Notes: generated by a model from the sequence alone, not told the origin. Shown: positions 22,208 through 36,437, counted from the first letter of the stretch. The stretch: 64,000 nucleotides of DNA from Erwinia tracheiphila (GCF_021365465.1 NZ_CP089932.1:992001-1056000); one strand, 5' to 3'. A program made the numbers and translations.

Positions 22208-22596
22208 TCTTGAGGCAATCAGGTGTGCCTGTCTGCGTTTTATTCTGGTTAGCGAGTGGCGCATCTGACGGACGCCTCAGGCTCCGTTAAAATGAGCGTG
22301 GTAACCGGGCAAACTTCATGGTGACAATCCCCCTTTTCCTGATGGCGGATGTGGTCATGCCGCCGTAAGTAATAAAGCATAGATGACAGCATGAGTCCCC
22401 ATTTCTGTGGATTAACGCGCAATGCTTTGCTGTTTCTGACAGAATGGAAAGTCATATCGCCGGAAATTCACTAGCCGCTAAGAGGATGTTAAGTGCTGTT
22501 CATCCAATTGGTTCAGCTATTTATTGCCGTCCCGAGGGGGCTTGCTGCATGAAGCATTATTAAGCTGGCGGGCCGGGAAGCCCGCCGATACTATTT
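22208..22596. other. Gene-free gap between arfB and proS
   Basis: In E. coli nlpE lies here. I can recognise no nlpE sequence, and the only open frame (68 codons on the minus strand) has no family features. The end near proS holds a GC-rich hairpin. This appears to be a site of gene loss. Confidence 0.5.
22567..22586 (-). terminator. Hairpin at the 3' end of proS
   Basis: GGCGGGC (22567-22573) and GCCCGCC (22580-22586) form a 7-bp GC stem with a 6-nt loop just past the proS stop. The minus-strand downstream side is only weakly T-rich, so termination strength is uncertain. Confidence 0.5.
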
Positions 22597-24315
22597 TCAG
22601 GCTTTTATTTCACGGAGCAGGAAATCAATGATTTCACCCGTCTTGATCATTCTCTTTTCACCTTCACGGCGGGACTTATACTCCACTTCTTCATTGTCGA
22701 GGTTACGTTCGCCGATAACAACCATATGCGGTACGCCGATCAGTTCCATATCGGCAAACATTACGCCAGGTCGCTCTTTCCTGTCGTCCAGAATAACGTC
22801 AATGCTTTTTGTGCGCAGCTGCTGATAGAGGTCTTCCGCCAGATCTTTCACGCGGAAAGATTTGTGCATATTCATGGGTAAAATCGCAACCTGGAAAGGG
22901 GCCAGCGCATCAGGCCAGATAATTCCCCTGTCATCGTAATTCTGCTCAATGGCTGCCGCAACAATACGGGTGATGCCAATACCATAGCAGCCCATTGTCA
23001 GCGTTTGGTTACGGCCATCTTCATTCTGCACTGCGGCGTTCATCGCTTCTGAATATTTGCTGCCTAACTGAAAGATATGACCCACTTCGATACCGCGTTT
23101 GATCAGCAGCGTGCCTTTTCCGTCCGGGCTGGCATCGCCTTCTACCACGTTACGAATATCTTCCACGCGCGGTAATGGCAGGTCACGCAGCCAGTTCATT
23201 CCGGTGAGATGTTTATCATCTTTATTTGCCCCCGCAACAAAATCACTCATGAGGGCAACGGTTCGATCGGCGATAACAGGCAGAGTCAGGCCGAATGGAC
23301 CCAGTGACCCCGGACCTGCACCAAGAGCCGCCCGAATCTCTTCTTCACTGGCAAACGTCAGGGGAGAAGCAACAATATCGATTTTCTCGGCTTTAACTTC
23401 ATTCAACTCATGATCGCCACGCACCAGCAAGGCAACAAGCCCGTGGCCGCTTTCTTTGGTTGCTTTAACCAGCAACGTTTTGATCGTTTTCTCAATGGGA
23501 AGATTGAACTGCTTAACCAACGCTGCGATAGTTTTTGCATCTGGCGTATCAATTTCGGTTAGCAGTTGGGTAGGCTCTGCACGCCCTGCCGCAGGTGCGA
23601 CGGCTTCAGCCAGTTCCATATTGGCCGCGTAGTCAGAATCCGTTGAGAAAATAATGTCATCTTCTCCGCTTTGTGCCAGCACCTGAAACTCATGTGATGC
23701 ACTTCCGCCAATAGAGCCGGTATCCGCCTGGACAGCACGGAAGTTCAGCCCCATACGACTGAAAATCTTGCTGTAGGCTTGATACATATCATCATAGGTG
23801 GCCTGAAGAGACGCGTGCGAAGTATGAAAAGAGTAGGCATCTTTCATCACAAATTCGCGTGAACGCATTACACCAAAACGGGGCCGTACTTCATCACGAA
23901 ATTTTGTCTGGATCTGAAATACATTCAGCGGCAGCTGTTTGTATGAGCTAAGTTCGTTGCGGATCAGATCGGTGACGACTTCTTCATGTGTCGGACCAAG
24001 AACGAAAGGGCGGCCGCCACGATCAACAAAGCGCAGCAGTTCGGGGCCATACTGTTCCCAGCGTTCACTTTCCTGCCATAAATCAGCGGGTTGTACAACA
24101 GGCATGGAGATCTCGATCGCACCAGCGTTATTCATTTCCTCACGCACGATATTTTCAACTTTTTTCAATACGCGCAGGCCGGTGGGTAGCCAGGTGTAAA
24201 GGCCAGAGGCCAGTTTACGGATCATTCCTGCGCGCAGCATCAGCTGGTGGCTGATGACTTCAGCGTCGGCAGGTGTCTCCTTGAAAGTGGAGAGCAAATA
24301 TTGAGTAGTACGCAT
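22597..24315 (-). CDS. proS: Prolyl-tRNA synthetase
   Basis: 572 aa, equal to E. coli ProRS. Class II aminoacyl-tRNA synthetase charging tRNA-Pro in the cytoplasm. The N-terminus reads [18 protein letters not shown]. Motif 2 ([17 protein letters not shown]) lies near 140-156. The bacterial-type editing insertion spans about 225-405. Motif 3 (GCYGIGITR) lies near 443-451, followed by an anticodon-binding domain. It lies downstream of rcsF-trmO, as in E. coli. Confidence 0.98.
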   Translation of the reverse strand: MRTTQYLLSTFKETPADAEVISHQLMLRAGMIRKLASGLYTWLPTGLRVLKKVENIVREEMNNAGAIEISMPVVQPADLWQESERWEQYGPELLRFVDRGGRPFVLGPTHEEVVTDLIRNELSSYKQLPLNVFQIQTKFRDEVRPRFGVMRSREFVMKDAYSFHTSHASLQATYDDMYQAYSKIFSRMGLNFRAVQADTGSIGGSASHEFQVLAQSGEDDIIFSTDSDYAANMELAEAVAPAAGRAEPTQLLTEIDTPDAKTIAALVKQFNLPIEKTIKTLLVKATKESGHGLVALLVRGDHELNEVKAEKIDIVASPLTFASEEEIRAALGAGPGSLGPFGLTLPVIADRTVALMSDFVAGANKDDKHLTGMNWLRDLPLPRVEDIRNVVEGDASPDGKGTLLIKRGIEVGHIFQLGSKYSEAMNAAVQNEDGRNQTLTMGCYGIGITRIVAAAIEQNYDDRGIIWPDALAPFQVAILPMNMHKSFRVKDLAEDLYQQLRTKSIDVILDDRKERPGVMFADMELIGVPHMVVIGERNLDNEEVEYKSRREGEKRMIKTGEIIDFLLREIKA

Positions 24316-24424
24316 GAGTTACGATCCCAGTTAAACAGAAAGCTTAAAAATTAAACCCGCAAGGAAATGACTGGTGGCTAGTGTATCAGCGAGTCAGGAG
24401 AGTCAAAAGATGCCGGAAGATAAA

Positions 24425-25132
24425 TTAACGGCTGTCAATACCTGTCACCAGCGTTCCACAATCGGTAACACGCCAGCGAATGGTGAAATCCAGCAGCCAG
24501 ACGGCATATTCCCGTTCGGCACATTCACCTTTGCGGTATGCCGGACGAGGATCCTGAGCGAGGGTTTCACGAATAAAACGTTCAAGATGAGGATATCTGT
24601 GTTGTTGTTGAGCAATATGCCATTGGGCTTCAGGTGAAAAGATAACCGGCATGTCGGACATAGGTGCCTGCTGGGCAAAGCCTGCCTGTGCCTGAGGAAG
24701 TGATTCAGCAAAGGGCAGATAAGGTTTAATATCGATAACTGGTGTGCCATCAATCAGATCGAGGCTACCCAGTTCAAGTATTACCGCGCCTTTTTCCAGA
24801 CGGACACCAAGCAGTTCAACCAGCGACATGCCAACGGGATTCGGGCGAAATGTGGAGCGGGTGGCGAAAACACCTACACGGGTGTTGCCACCGAGTCTGG
24901 GCGGACGAACGGTAGGCCGCCAGCCGCCCGTCATAGTGTGATGAAAGATAAACAACAGCCATATATGGCTAAAAGCTTCCAGTCCACGAACTGCATCCGC
25001 CTGATTGTAGGGTGAATGTAAATGCAGTTCCCCCCCACCGTCCTGAATAAGACCCGGCTGGCGGGGTACGGCAAACTTCTCCTTCCAGGGAGAGCGGATA
25101 ATACCGATTTGCTGGAAGGAAAATGAACTCAT
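24425..25132 (-). CDS. trmO: tRNA (N6-threonylcarbamoyladenosine(37)-N6)-methyltransferase TrmO
   Basis: 235 aa, same as E. coli TrmO (YaeB, TsaA). It uses S-adenosylmethionine to methylate t6A37 of tRNA-Thr. The single-sheet beta-barrel core contains IGIIRSPWKEKFAVPRQPG at the N-terminus, the FRPNPVGMS block near residue 95 and IKPYLPFAES near 140. The start overlaps the rcsF stop by 4 nt, so the two form one transcript. Confidence 0.95.
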   Translation of the reverse strand: MSSFSFQQIGIIRSPWKEKFAVPRQPGLIQDGGGELHLHSPYNQADAVRGLEAFSHIWLLFIFHHTMTGGWRPTVRPPRLGGNTRVGVFATRSTFRPNPVGMSLVELLGVRLEKGAVILELGSLDLIDGTPVIDIKPYLPFAESLPQAQAGFAQQAPMSDMPVIFSPEAQWHIAQQQHRYPHLERFIRETLAQDPRPAYRKGECAEREYAVWLLDFTIRWRVTDCGTLVTGIDSR

Positions 25133-25533
25133 TGCTGTGTCACCTTCAGGGCGGATCCCTCACACACAGCCTGGCGGTAACACCCTTGCGCTCTACTGAC
25201 TATTTCACAGTGATGCACTAACACTGCATTCGCCTTCATATTTGCTGCATGAGTTTGTAAGCGCTTGCGTGCAATACTGATGCTGGGCGGTGAGCTTTCA
25301 CGGTTACTCTGGCAATCTTCACCGTGGACTTCACCTAAATCGCGAAAGGGCCCGTTCATCAGCTCGCTGGTGTTGGTGTACAGTTTTACCGGAGCCGGGC
25401 GAGGTGCAGGTTTAGTTTGTTCTGTTACTGTCTGCGCGGGCTGTTTGAAAGGTTCCACAGGTTTATATGGTTTATGCAGCAACGAGCACCCTGTCAGTGA
25501 AAGGGCTAACAGACAGAGCGATAAGACACGCAT
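25129..25533 (-). CDS. rcsF: Outer membrane lipoprotein RcsF
   Basis: 134 aa from the ATG at 25533, the E. coli length; the open frame runs nine codons further but would spoil the signal peptide. It is the stress sensor that activates the Rcs phosphorelay through IgaA. The lipobox is LTGC (Cys 16), followed by a Pro-rich linker (about 25-50). The four disulfide cysteines of the globular domain are retained (GEDC, HHCE, QGCY, AVCEG). Confidence 0.95.
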   Translation of the reverse strand: MRVLSLCLLALSLTGCSLLHKPYKPVEPFKQPAQTVTEQTKPAPRPAPVKLYTNTSELMNGPFRDLGEVHGEDCQSNRESSPPSISIARKRLQTHAANMKANAVLVHHCEIVSRAQGCYRQAVCEGSALKVTQQ

Positions 25534-25617
25534 GGAAAAGTCCTTATGTTGGGTAATCATACTGGTGCTATTGAAACAAGCCTGGACGTAAATAACAAGG
25601 TCTAATAACCTGCCAGA

Positions 25618-25633
25618 GCGGGCTTTCGCCCGC
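25618..25633 (-). terminator. Hairpin after metQ
   Basis: GCGGGC-TTTC-GCCCGC forms a compact stable stem-loop about 40 nt past the metQ stop. A clear T-run is missing on the minus-strand side, so it may be a terminator or an mRNA-stabilising hairpin. Confidence 0.45.
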
Positions 25634-25673
25634 CCACAGTAAAATGATGCAACTAAAGGATTTTAATACAGAA

Positions 25674-26489
25674 TTACCAGCCTTTTACTGCACCACCGTT
25701 AAAAATTTTGTTTGCGGCGTCGTTTACTTCATCCGACTGATAAGCCTGTACAAATTTCTTCACGTTTTCAGCATCTTTGTTATCTTCGCGCGACACAATC
25801 AGGTTAACGTATGGTGAATTTTTGTCTTCGACAAAGATTCCATCTTTTGCAGGCGTCAGGTTGATCTGGCTGGCATACGTAGTATTAATGACTGCCAGAG
25901 CGATCTGCTGGTCGTCCAGAGAGCGGGGTAACTGAGGTGCTTCCAGTTCTACCAGCTTAATATTTTTCGGGTTTTCCACAACGTCCAGCGAAGTTGGCAG
26001 CAGGCCTACCCCGTCTTTTAATTTGATCAGTCCCTCTTTTTGCAACAGAAGCAAAGAGCGCCCCAGGTTGGTAGGATCGTTAGGAATAGCAACTTGCGCA
26101 CCGTTCTGCAGTTCATCAAGGGATTTGATCTTTTTGGAATAGCCTGCGATTGGATAAACGAAAGTATTACCGACCGGAACCAGCTTATAACCACGATCTT
26201 TAATCTGTTGCTCAATATAAGGCTTGTGCTGGAAAGCGTTTACATCGATATCACCTTTACTGAGTGCTTCATTGGGCAGAACGTAATCGTTGAAAGTGAC
26301 CAGTTCAACATCCAGACCGTATTTATCTTTTGCTACTTTCTTGGCTATTTCAGCAATTTGCTGCTCAGATCCCACGATCACGCCAACTTTTATATGATTA
26401 GGATCTTTTTCTTTCCGATCGCAACCTACCAGCGCCAGCATACCAACTAGCGCACCCACAGCGGCAAATGTTTTGAAATTAAAAGACAT
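25674..26489 (-). CDS. metQ: Methionine ABC transporter substrate-binding lipoprotein
   Basis: 271 aa, equal to E. coli MetQ. It binds D- and L-methionine in the periplasm and delivers it to MetNI. The signal sequence ends in the lipobox LVGC (Cys 23). NlpA-family motifs IKVGVIVGSEQQIAE, DYVLPNEALSKGDIDVNAFQHKPY and IPNDPTNLGR are present. It is third in the metN-metI-metQ operon, 30 nt after metI, and under the MetJ sites upstream of metN. Confidence 0.97.
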   Translation of the reverse strand: MSFNFKTFAAVGALVGMLALVGCDRKEKDPNHIKVGVIVGSEQQIAEIAKKVAKDKYGLDVELVTFNDYVLPNEALSKGDIDVNAFQHKPYIEQQIKDRGYKLVPVGNTFVYPIAGYSKKIKSLDELQNGAQVAIPNDPTNLGRSLLLLQKEGLIKLKDGVGLLPTSLDVVENPKNIKLVELEAPQLPRSLDDQQIALAVINTTYASQINLTPAKDGIFVEDKNSPYVNLIVSREDNKDAENVKKFVQAYQSDEVNDAANKIFNGGAVKGW

Positions 26490-26519
26490 ATCCCTTCCTT
26501 AATCAGAACGTATGGTTGT

Positions 26520-27173
26520 TTATTTATGCGTGACGGCACGCGCGATGCGTTCGCCACAGAACTGGATTAAATACACTAAAATCACTAACAACACTAATAC
26601 CGTATTCATCACTGTAGCGTTGTAACCGATATAACCATATTGTATGCCGATCTGTCCCAGGCCGCCTGCACCTACGGCCCCGCCCATTGCTGAATAGCCT
26701 ACCAGCGTGATCAGCGTGATGGTGGCAGCGTTAATTAACCCAGGCAGTGCTTCCGGTAGTAAAACTTTTCTCACAATCTGCGTGGGTGTGGCGCCCATAG
26801 CCCGAGATGCCTCAATTAATCCTGTGGGCAGTTCCAATAGTGTATTTTCCACCATGCGTGCGATAAATGGCGCAGCGCCAAAGGTCAAAGGTACGATAGC
26901 GGCCTGTAGGCCTATTGAGGTTCCAACAATCAATCGTGTAAACGGAATCATCCAGACCAATAAAATGATAAAAGGAATGGCACGGAAAATATTGACCAGT
27001 GCTGAAAGTGAACGATAAAGCACGCGGTTTTCAACAATCTGTTTGGGACGGCTGACATACAAAAGCACGCCCAAAGGCAGGCCAAGTACAAACCCAAAAA
27101 AACCGGAGACAAACGTCATGACTAATGTCTCCCATACCCCCCGCCAAAGCAGCATAATCATTGCTTCAGACAT
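26520..27173 (-). CDS. metI: Methionine ABC transporter permease
   Basis: 217 aa from the ATG at 27173, matching E. coli MetI exactly; five extra in-frame codons upstream are not part of the family. Five hydrophobic segments are seen. The permease EAA loop that contacts MetN is [25 protein letters not shown] (about 125-150, written in two overlapping halves: [14 protein letters not shown] and [11 protein letters not shown]). The start overlaps the metN stop by 8 nt. Confidence 0.96.
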   Translation of the reverse strand: MSEAMIMLLWRGVWETLVMTFVSGFFGFVLGLPLGVLLYVSRPKQIVENRVLYRSLSALVNIFRAIPFIILLVWMIPFTRLIVGTSIGLQAAIVPLTFGAAPFIARMVENTLLELPTGLIEASRAMGATPTQIVRKVLLPEALPGLINAATITLITLVGYSAMGGAVGAGGLGQIGIQYGYIGYNATVMNTVLVLLVILVYLIQFCGERIARAVTHK

Positions 27174-28197
27174 AGCCCAATACCTCAACTTTAACGTGAT
27201 GCTCTTTCATAAAATCGATCGATGCTCGGGTATCCGCGTCTGTACCGTGCATTTCGGCCAGCATGATGCCGAATTTAACGCCACCCGCATAATCCATCTG
27301 TGCACTAATAATGTTGTTATTTACATTAAATTTGCGGGCTACCTCGGAAAGCAGAGGCGCATCTACCGATTTACCCGTAAACTCAAGTCGTAATAAAGGA
27401 ACACGGCCCGGACTGGCTTCAGCGACCAGACGTGCAGCGTAATCATCAGGGATATCCAGATGCAGTGTTGACTGGATAAACTGCTGGGCTAAAGGCGTTT
27501 TGGGATGAGAGAAGACTTCACTCACCGTATCCTGCTCAATTAGCTTGCCGTGACTAATTACGGCAACGCGATCGCAAATACGTTTGACCACATCCATTTC
27601 ATGCGTAATCAACAAAATGGTTATACCCAATCGGCGGTTTATGTCTTTCAGCAATTCCAGAATAGAACGTGTTGTGGCGGGATCGAGTGCGCTGGTTGCT
27701 TCATCACACAATAAAACCTTAGGATTACAGGCCAGTGCGCGGGCGATGGCCACGCGTTGTTTCTGACCGCCAGAAAGGTTGGCGGGCCAGGAATCATGTT
27801 TATCGGCGAGGCCAACCAGTTCTAGCAGCCCATTGACACGCATTTTAATGTCAGATCTGGACATTTTTTCCAGCTCAAGAGGCAATGCGACGTTGCCCGC
27901 CACAGTGCGGGAGTTTAGCAAATTGAAGTGTTGGAAAATCATACCGATTTGTCGGCGGACAAGCGTCAGCTTACTTTCGGGCAACGTCGTTAAATCCTGA
28001 TTATCAACCAGCACGTTCCCGGACGTTGGGCGTTCAAGCAAATTGACACAGCGTATTAGCGTACTTTTACCTGCGCCCGATGCACCAATAACGCCGTAAA
28101 TTTGTCCAGCCGGAACCTCAAGGCTGACATCAGATAGCGCGGAGATGGTCCGGGTACCTTGGCGGAATACTTTTGTGATGTGTGAGAGTTTTATCAT
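27166..28197 (-). CDS. metN: Methionine ABC transporter ATP-binding protein
   Basis: 343 aa, equal to E. coli MetN. Walker [10 protein letters not shown] is near residues 38-46, ABC signature LSGGQKQR near 141-148, Walker [13 protein letters not shown] near 160-171, and the switch His in LITHEMDVV. The C-terminal ACT-like C2 domain (about 265-343) senses cytoplasmic methionine and shuts off transport. It is the first gene of metNIQ; three tandem met boxes lie 68 nt upstream. Confidence 0.97.
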   Translation of the reverse strand: MIKLSHITKVFRQGTRTISALSDVSLEVPAGQIYGVIGASGAGKSTLIRCVNLLERPTSGNVLVDNQDLTTLPESKLTLVRRQIGMIFQHFNLLNSRTVAGNVALPLELEKMSRSDIKMRVNGLLELVGLADKHDSWPANLSGGQKQRVAIARALACNPKVLLCDEATSALDPATTRSILELLKDINRRLGITILLITHEMDVVKRICDRVAVISHGKLIEQDTVSEVFSHPKTPLAQQFIQSTLHLDIPDDYAARLVAEASPGRVPLLRLEFTGKSVDAPLLSEVARKFNVNNNIISAQMDYAGGVKFGIMLAEMHGTDADTRASIDFMKEHHVKVEVLGYV

Positions 28198-28264
28198 TTT
28201 TCCAGGTAATGCGATTATCGAGGTGTTTAATTTTAGTGCATTCGAAACAGGCTGGAACGCGACT

Positions 28265-28288
28265 GGATGTTAAGGCATCCAGACGTCT
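28265..28288 (-). promoter_or_regulatory. MetJ operator of metNIQ (three tandem met boxes)
   Basis: On the minus strand three contiguous octamers read AGACGTCT, GGATGCCT and TAACATCC. The first is a perfect match to the MetJ consensus, and MetJ binds such tandem 8-bp repeats with S-adenosylmethionine as co-repressor. The position between metN and divergent gmhB fits repression of the methionine importer when methionine is plentiful. Confidence 0.85.
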
Positions 28289-28377
28289 GAATCAATCAAC
28301 GTCATCTAAACTGCCATTCTCGTTATGTGCACAATAATGCAATACACTATGGCGATATTTGTAGCAGGAGTTTCTAA

Positions 28378-28938
28378 GTGGTCGATAAAGTTCCCGCAAT
28401 TTTTTTGGATCGTGATGGCACAATAAATGTCGATCACGGTTATATCCATGAAATCGATAACTTCCAGTTTATTGACGGCGTCATTGAGGCGTTGCAAGAA
28501 CTTAAGAAAATGGGTTACGCCCTGATAGTAGTGACTAACCAGTCCGGTATTGCACGAGGTATTTTTACAGAAGCTGTTTTTACGCAGCTGACAGAGTGGA
28601 TGGACTGGTCTCTGGCTGACAGAGATGTGGACCTCGACGGAATTTGGTTCTGCCCGCATCATCCTGACGCTGCTCTGGAAGAATATCGCCAGCAGTGTGA
28701 TTGCCGTAAACCTGAACCCGGAATGCTGCTCTCCGCGCAGAAAGAACTTAATATCGATTTGGCTGCATCCTTTATGGTCGGTGACAAAATTGATGATGTT
28801 CTGGCGGGAAGAGCAGCTGGCGTTGGAAAAAGTGTATTAGTTCGTACTGGTAAAACGGTTACTGAAGAAGGAGAAAAAGTGGCAGATTGGGTGATTAATA
28901 GCCTAGCAGACTTACCTGCAAGGATTAAAAAAGGCTAA
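28378..28938 (+). CDS. gmhB: D-glycero-beta-D-manno-heptose-1,7-bisphosphate 7-phosphatase
   Basis: 186 aa (E. coli 191), start GTG at 28378 with CAGGAG 7 nt upstream. A HAD phosphatase acting on heptose bisphosphate in ADP-heptose synthesis for the LPS inner core. The nucleophile motif FLDRDGTIN is near residue 10. The zinc-binding cluster CPHHP...CDCRKP lies near 92-112, and [10 protein letters not shown] supplies the metal-binding Asp. Its pathway partner gmhA is at 51938 in this window. Confidence 0.96.
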   Translation: MVDKVPAIFLDRDGTINVDHGYIHEIDNFQFIDGVIEALQELKKMGYALIVVTNQSGIARGIFTEAVFTQLTEWMDWSLADRDVDLDGIWFCPHHPDAALEEYRQQCDCRKPEPGMLLSAQKELNIDLAASFMVGDKIDDVLAGRAAGVGKSVLVRTGKTVTEEGEKVADWVINSLADLPARIKKG

Positions 28939-28965
28939 AAAGTCGTATTTTGGACGAAGTTTTAG

Positions 28966-29021
28966 CAAATGATTAAAAATTTTATTTTTATGCTTGCCTT
29001 CCAGGCGAACATCCCTATAAT
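28966..29021 (+). promoter_or_regulatory. rRNA operon promoter P1 with UP element
   Basis: -35 TTGCCT (28994-28999), 16-bp spacer and a perfect -10 TATAAT (29016-29021), followed by GCGCCACCACTGACACGG, the classic rrn P1 discriminator and start region. An A/T-rich stretch at 28966-28990 fits an UP element. The GC-rich discriminator implies stringent (ppGpp) control by analogy with E. coli. Confidence 0.88.
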
Positions 29022-29113
29022 GCGCCACCACTGACACGGAACAACGGCTTCGATGCCGCCGTGTTGAGAGGTTAAGCGAGCTGAACCGCCGGAGAAAAGC
29101 TGCGTAAAAGTGG

Positions 29114-29141
29114 TTGACTCTGAAGGAGGAAAGCGTAGTAT
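29114..29141 (+). promoter_or_regulatory. rRNA operon promoter P2
   Basis: -35 TTGACT (29114-29119) and -10 TAGTAT (29136-29141) are 16 bp apart, about 120 nt downstream of P1, the usual tandem rrn arrangement. Confidence 0.8.
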
Positions 29142-29180
29142 ACGCGACCTCGCGGCAGGAAGCGAAAGCACTGACCGCAC

Positions 29181-29192
29181 CGCTCTTTAACA
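29181..29192 (+). promoter_or_regulatory. boxA antitermination element in the rRNA leader
   Basis: CGCTCTTTAACA matches the rrn boxA that loads NusB-NusE for antitermination. A second copy (TGCTCTTTAACA) lies at 31090-31101 between tRNA-Glu and 23S, as in E. coli rrn operons. Confidence 0.8.
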
Positions 29193-29337
29193 ATTTATCA
29201 GACAATCTGTGTGGGCACTCGCAGGATAGATATCGGCATCTTCGGATGCAAAAATATCAAGTCTTAAGAGTGAACACGTAATTCATTACGACGTTTTCCT
29301 TGAGCACTGCTTCACGAGTTGAAGCAAATCAAACTTT

Positions 29338-30879
<1,542 letters not shown>

Positions 30880-30951
30880 GCATAAGATAGCTTCATGCGC
30901 AGTGCTCACACAGATTGTCTGATAGAAAAGTAACGAGCGTAACCATACTGA

Positions 30952-31027
30952 GTCCCCATCGTCTAGAGGCCAAGGACACTGCCCTTTCACGGCTGTAACA
31001 GGGGTTCGAATCCCCTTGGGGACGCCA
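30952..31027 (+). tRNA. gltT: tRNA-Glu (TTC)
   Basis: 76 nt cloverleaf in the 16S-23S spacer with anticodon TTC in loop CTTTCAC, T-arm GGTTCGAATCC and encoded CCA. The E. coli operon at this location (rrnH) carries tRNA-Ile and tRNA-Ala instead, so the spacer type differs from the syntenic operon. The gene symbol follows E. coli spacer tRNA-Glu naming and is approximate. Confidence 0.96.
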
Positions 31028-31229
31028 AAGTTATGTCTAGAGTATCTCAAAACTGGCTTACCCTGGTGGGAAGTCATGTTTGAGATATTTGCTCTTTAAC
31101 AATCCGGAACAAGCTGAAAATTGAAACGACATGTTGTTGTCATTCTGGGTAACAGGAATGGCGTGATGACATGTACGGTCTCTCAATGCCTGCAACGGCA
31201 TGCGTCCTGTGGACGCCTGTGGGTTGTGA

Positions 31230-34132
<2,903 letters not shown>

Positions 34133-34333
34133 ACAACGCCAGAGGCGTTCTGGTGAGTGTTGAGAGACGACACGATCGGTATTCAGCTTGTGACGGACAG
34201 AAGAATTTAGCACTGTTCTGCGGAGATGATTCCGAAGGGTTTTGCGCTGAGAGGGCGGTAAGGAGCATACATGGGTATGTGACTGAGCGAGGCGATATCA
34301 GCACAAAAGGCACGGGACAGGGCACAAAGAATT

Positions 34334-34453
34334 TGCCTGGCGGCTTTAGCGCGGTGGTCCCACCTGACTCCATGCCGAACTCAGAAGTGAAACGCCGTAG
34401 CGCCGATGGTAGTGTGGGGTCTCCCCATGCGAGAGTAGGGAACTGCCGGGCAT
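34334..34453 (+). rRNA. rrf: 5S ribosomal RNA, copy 1
   Basis: 120 nt from TGCCTGGCGG to CCGGGCAT, with the conserved CCGAACTCAGAAGTGAAAC loop. It lies 201 nt after 23S, about twice the E. coli spacer. It is identical in sequence to copy 2 at 34610. Confidence 0.96.
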
Positions 34454-34506
34454 CATACAAATCTGATAAACGTGATTGTTCCGTTTATCAAAAATAAAGA
34501 AAATGC

Positions 34507-34582
34507 GCTGGTATGGCTCAGTTGGTAGAGCGCACCCTTGGTAAGGGTGAGGTCCCCAGTTCGAATCTGGGTATCAGCACCA
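34507..34582 (+). tRNA. thrV: tRNA-Thr (GGT)
   Basis: 76 nt cloverleaf with anticodon GGT in CTTGGTAAG, T-arm AGTTCGAATCT and encoded CCA. It lies between two 5S genes, as thrV does in E. coli rrnD, although this operon is at the rrnH location. Confidence 0.95.
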
Positions 34583-34609
34583 TACATAAGCGTGTATAAT
34601 AAAAGAATT

Positions 34610-34729
34610 TGCCTGGCGGCTTTAGCGCGGTGGTCCCACCTGACTCCATGCCGAACTCAGAAGTGAAACGCCGTAGCGCCGATGGTAGTGTGGGGTCTCC
34701 CCATGCGAGAGTAGGGAACTGCCGGGCAT
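34610..34729 (+). rRNA. rrf: 5S ribosomal RNA, copy 2
   Basis: 120 nt, identical to copy 1. Short flanks are shared too (AGAATT before and CATACAA after), showing that a unit slightly larger than 5S was duplicated. Confidence 0.96.
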
Positions 34730-34838
34730 CATACAAGAAGATACAGCGATAGCTGTATTTTAAGTGCCTTTCAAAAGATACGAAAGGTAAGAAACATCCG
34801 GGTCAGAAATAAAAGTCTGAACTCAGTAAAGAATCGGT

Positions 34839-34915
34839 GGAGCGGTAGTTCAGTTGGTTAGAATACCTGCCTGTCACGCAGGGGGTCGCGGGTTCGAGCC
34901 CCGTCCGTTCCGCCA
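34839..34915 (+). tRNA. aspU: tRNA-Asp (GTC), distal tRNA of the rRNA operon
   Basis: 77 nt with anticodon GTC in CTGTCAC and encoded CCA. It is identical in sequence to the second tRNA-Asp at 46041 (aspV). It is the last gene of the operon, as in E. coli rrnH. Confidence 0.96.
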
Positions 34916-34925
34916 ATTATAAATA

Positions 34926-34957
34926 AGCCCTGAGTTTTATACTCGGGGCTTTTTTGT
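34926..34957 (+). terminator. Rho-independent terminator of the rRNA operon
   Basis: AGCCCTGAG (34926-34934) and CTCGGGGCT (34942-34950) form a stem with one G-T pair and a 7-nt loop, followed by TTTTTT. It lies 10 nt after tRNA-Asp. Confidence 0.9.
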
Positions 34958-35184
34958 ATAATTATAAAACCTGTCAAAAATCGTTCTCAGAATATACTGA
35001 GTAGTCTGCTACGCACCTGTAAAATTCAATCATATAACCTGTAAGTTATTGTACCTGAGGTATGTTCCAGAAGGATCAAGTCTTAATGTTCTCAAAGTAG
35101 AAGATGCAAAGAGCGGGAAGACAGGCATCCAGCGAATATGTTGGCGGGGTGGTGTCGAGGATTTTTAAAAGTGGTTACTTTACC

Positions 35185-36385
35185 TGTACTAGCTCAGACC
35201 TGATCTGACAGTTACCGGTTATTTATACAGGTGTCTGTCAGATTACATCTGGTTCAGATTTTTTTCTGCCCAGACTCGTTTACCATCAAGTAACGTGGCC
35301 ATTGGCGTACGCCCGCAGCACATTTTTCCCTGATGAGTTCGCTCATTATTGTAATGCCACAACCCGTTGTCCAGATCCGTTTGCAGGCTCTCCAGGTCTT
35401 CGTATAACTTCTTACGGAACGTAACCTGATAAAAATCCTGCAAAATAGTTTTATGGAAGCGCTCGCAGATGCCGTTCGTCTGCGGAGACATCGCCTTCGT
35501 TTTTGTATGGTCGATATCGTTGATGGCCAGATACAGCTGGTAATCATGCTGCTCCACCTTACCACAGTACTCCGTTCCCCTGTCGGTCAGGATCCTCAGC
35601 ATCGGCAGTCCCTGAGCCTCGTAGAACGGCAGTACGCGATCATTGAGCAGGTCTGCGGCGGTGATCGGCGTTTTACTCGTATACAGCTTGCAGTGTGCCA
35701 CTTTCGAGTACGTATCCACGAACGTCTGCTGGTAGATACGACCCACACCTTTCAGATTGCCCACGTAGAAGGTGTCCTGCGACCCGAGATAACCCGGGTG
35801 AGCAGTTTCGATTTCTCCGCTGGCCTCGTCATCGTGGGCCTTCTTCTCCAGCGCTGCGATTTGAGCGTCGGTAAGCACGATGCCTTCTCTGGCGACCTTT
35901 TCCTCAAGTGCCTTCAGGCGTTTACGGAAGTTCTCCAGGTCGTGCCGTTGCCAGATGGAGCGCACGCCGCTACCGGAGATAAACACGCCTTTTTTACGCA
36001 GCTCATTACTGGTCCGGTGTTGCCCGTGGGCCGGGAACTCAACGGCATATTCAACAACAGCGCGTTCAGTGGCTTCGTCGGCGCGGTTCTTCAGGTTGGG
36101 GACGCGGCGGTTCTGGTTAATCAGCGCATCGATGCCGCCTTCAGCAGCCAGTTCCTGATAACGGTAAAACGTGTCGCGTGACACGCCCATGATCTTGCAG
36201 GCTTTTGATACGTTACCGAGTTCTTCGGCGAGATTGAGCAGGCCGGCTTTGTGTTTGATGATGGGATTGTTAGTATGAATCATGAGAGTTACCTCGCGTT
36301 TTGTTTAAGGATTAGACACCCATATCAAAACCGGTAACTCTCAACCTTTCAAGGTCCAGTGTCAGATCAAGTCGCGACTAATACA
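35185..36385 (-). mobile_element. IS481-family insertion sequence (complete)
   Basis: About 1.2 kb bounded by imperfect inverted repeats of roughly 27 bp. The left end starts TGTACTAG and the right end, read in reverse, TGTATTAG; both continue to a shared TGATCTGACA. One transposase gene lies inside. I see no target duplication at the outer flanks (TTTACC and CTTAAA), which suggests later rearrangement at one end. Confidence 0.8.
35243..36283 (-). CDS. IS481-family transposase
   Basis: 346 aa. An N-terminal helix-turn-helix (NVSKACKIMGVSRDTFYRY, about 25-43) is followed by a linker and an rve-type DDE integrase core. The catalytic acidic residues fit QTFVDTYSKVAH (about 188), LTDRGTEYCG (about 242) and NGICERFHKT (about 279). 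The gene is full length and apparently intact. The last third is repeated as a fragment in the opposite orientation at 39921-40157. Confidence 0.9.
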   Translation of the reverse strand: MIHTNNPIIKHKAGLLNLAEELGNVSKACKIMGVSRDTFYRYQELAAEGGIDALINQNRRVPNLKNRADEATERAVVEYAVEFPAHGQHRTSNELRKKGVFISGSGVRSIWQRHDLENFRKRLKALEEKVAREGIVLTDAQIAALEKKAHDDEASGEIETAHPGYLGSQDTFYVGNLKGVGRIYQQTFVDTYSKVAHCKLYTSKTPITAADLLNDRVLPFYEAQGLPMLRILTDRGTEYCGKVEQHDYQLYLAINDIDHTKTKAMSPQTNGICERFHKTILQDFYQVTFRKKLYEDLESLQTDLDNGLWHYNNERTHQGKMCCGRTPMATLLDGKRVWAEKNLNQM

Positions 36386-36429
36386 CTTAAATGGAGCAGG
36401 CAGCACTTTTACAGTGTCTGCTGGGCGCA

Positions 36430-36437
36430 TTTTGTAA
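36430..36437 (+). repeat. Target-site duplication TTTTGTAA of the IS256 element (left copy)
   Basis: TTTTGTAA at 36430-36437 is repeated exactly at 37656-37663, directly abutting both ends of the IS256-type element. Eight bases is the usual duplication length for this family. Confidence 0.88.

Noticed and set aside
28198..28377. SAM riboswitch upstream of metN
   Set aside because: No riboswitch-like fold was evident; the tandem met boxes explain regulation, as is normal in gamma-proteobacteria.
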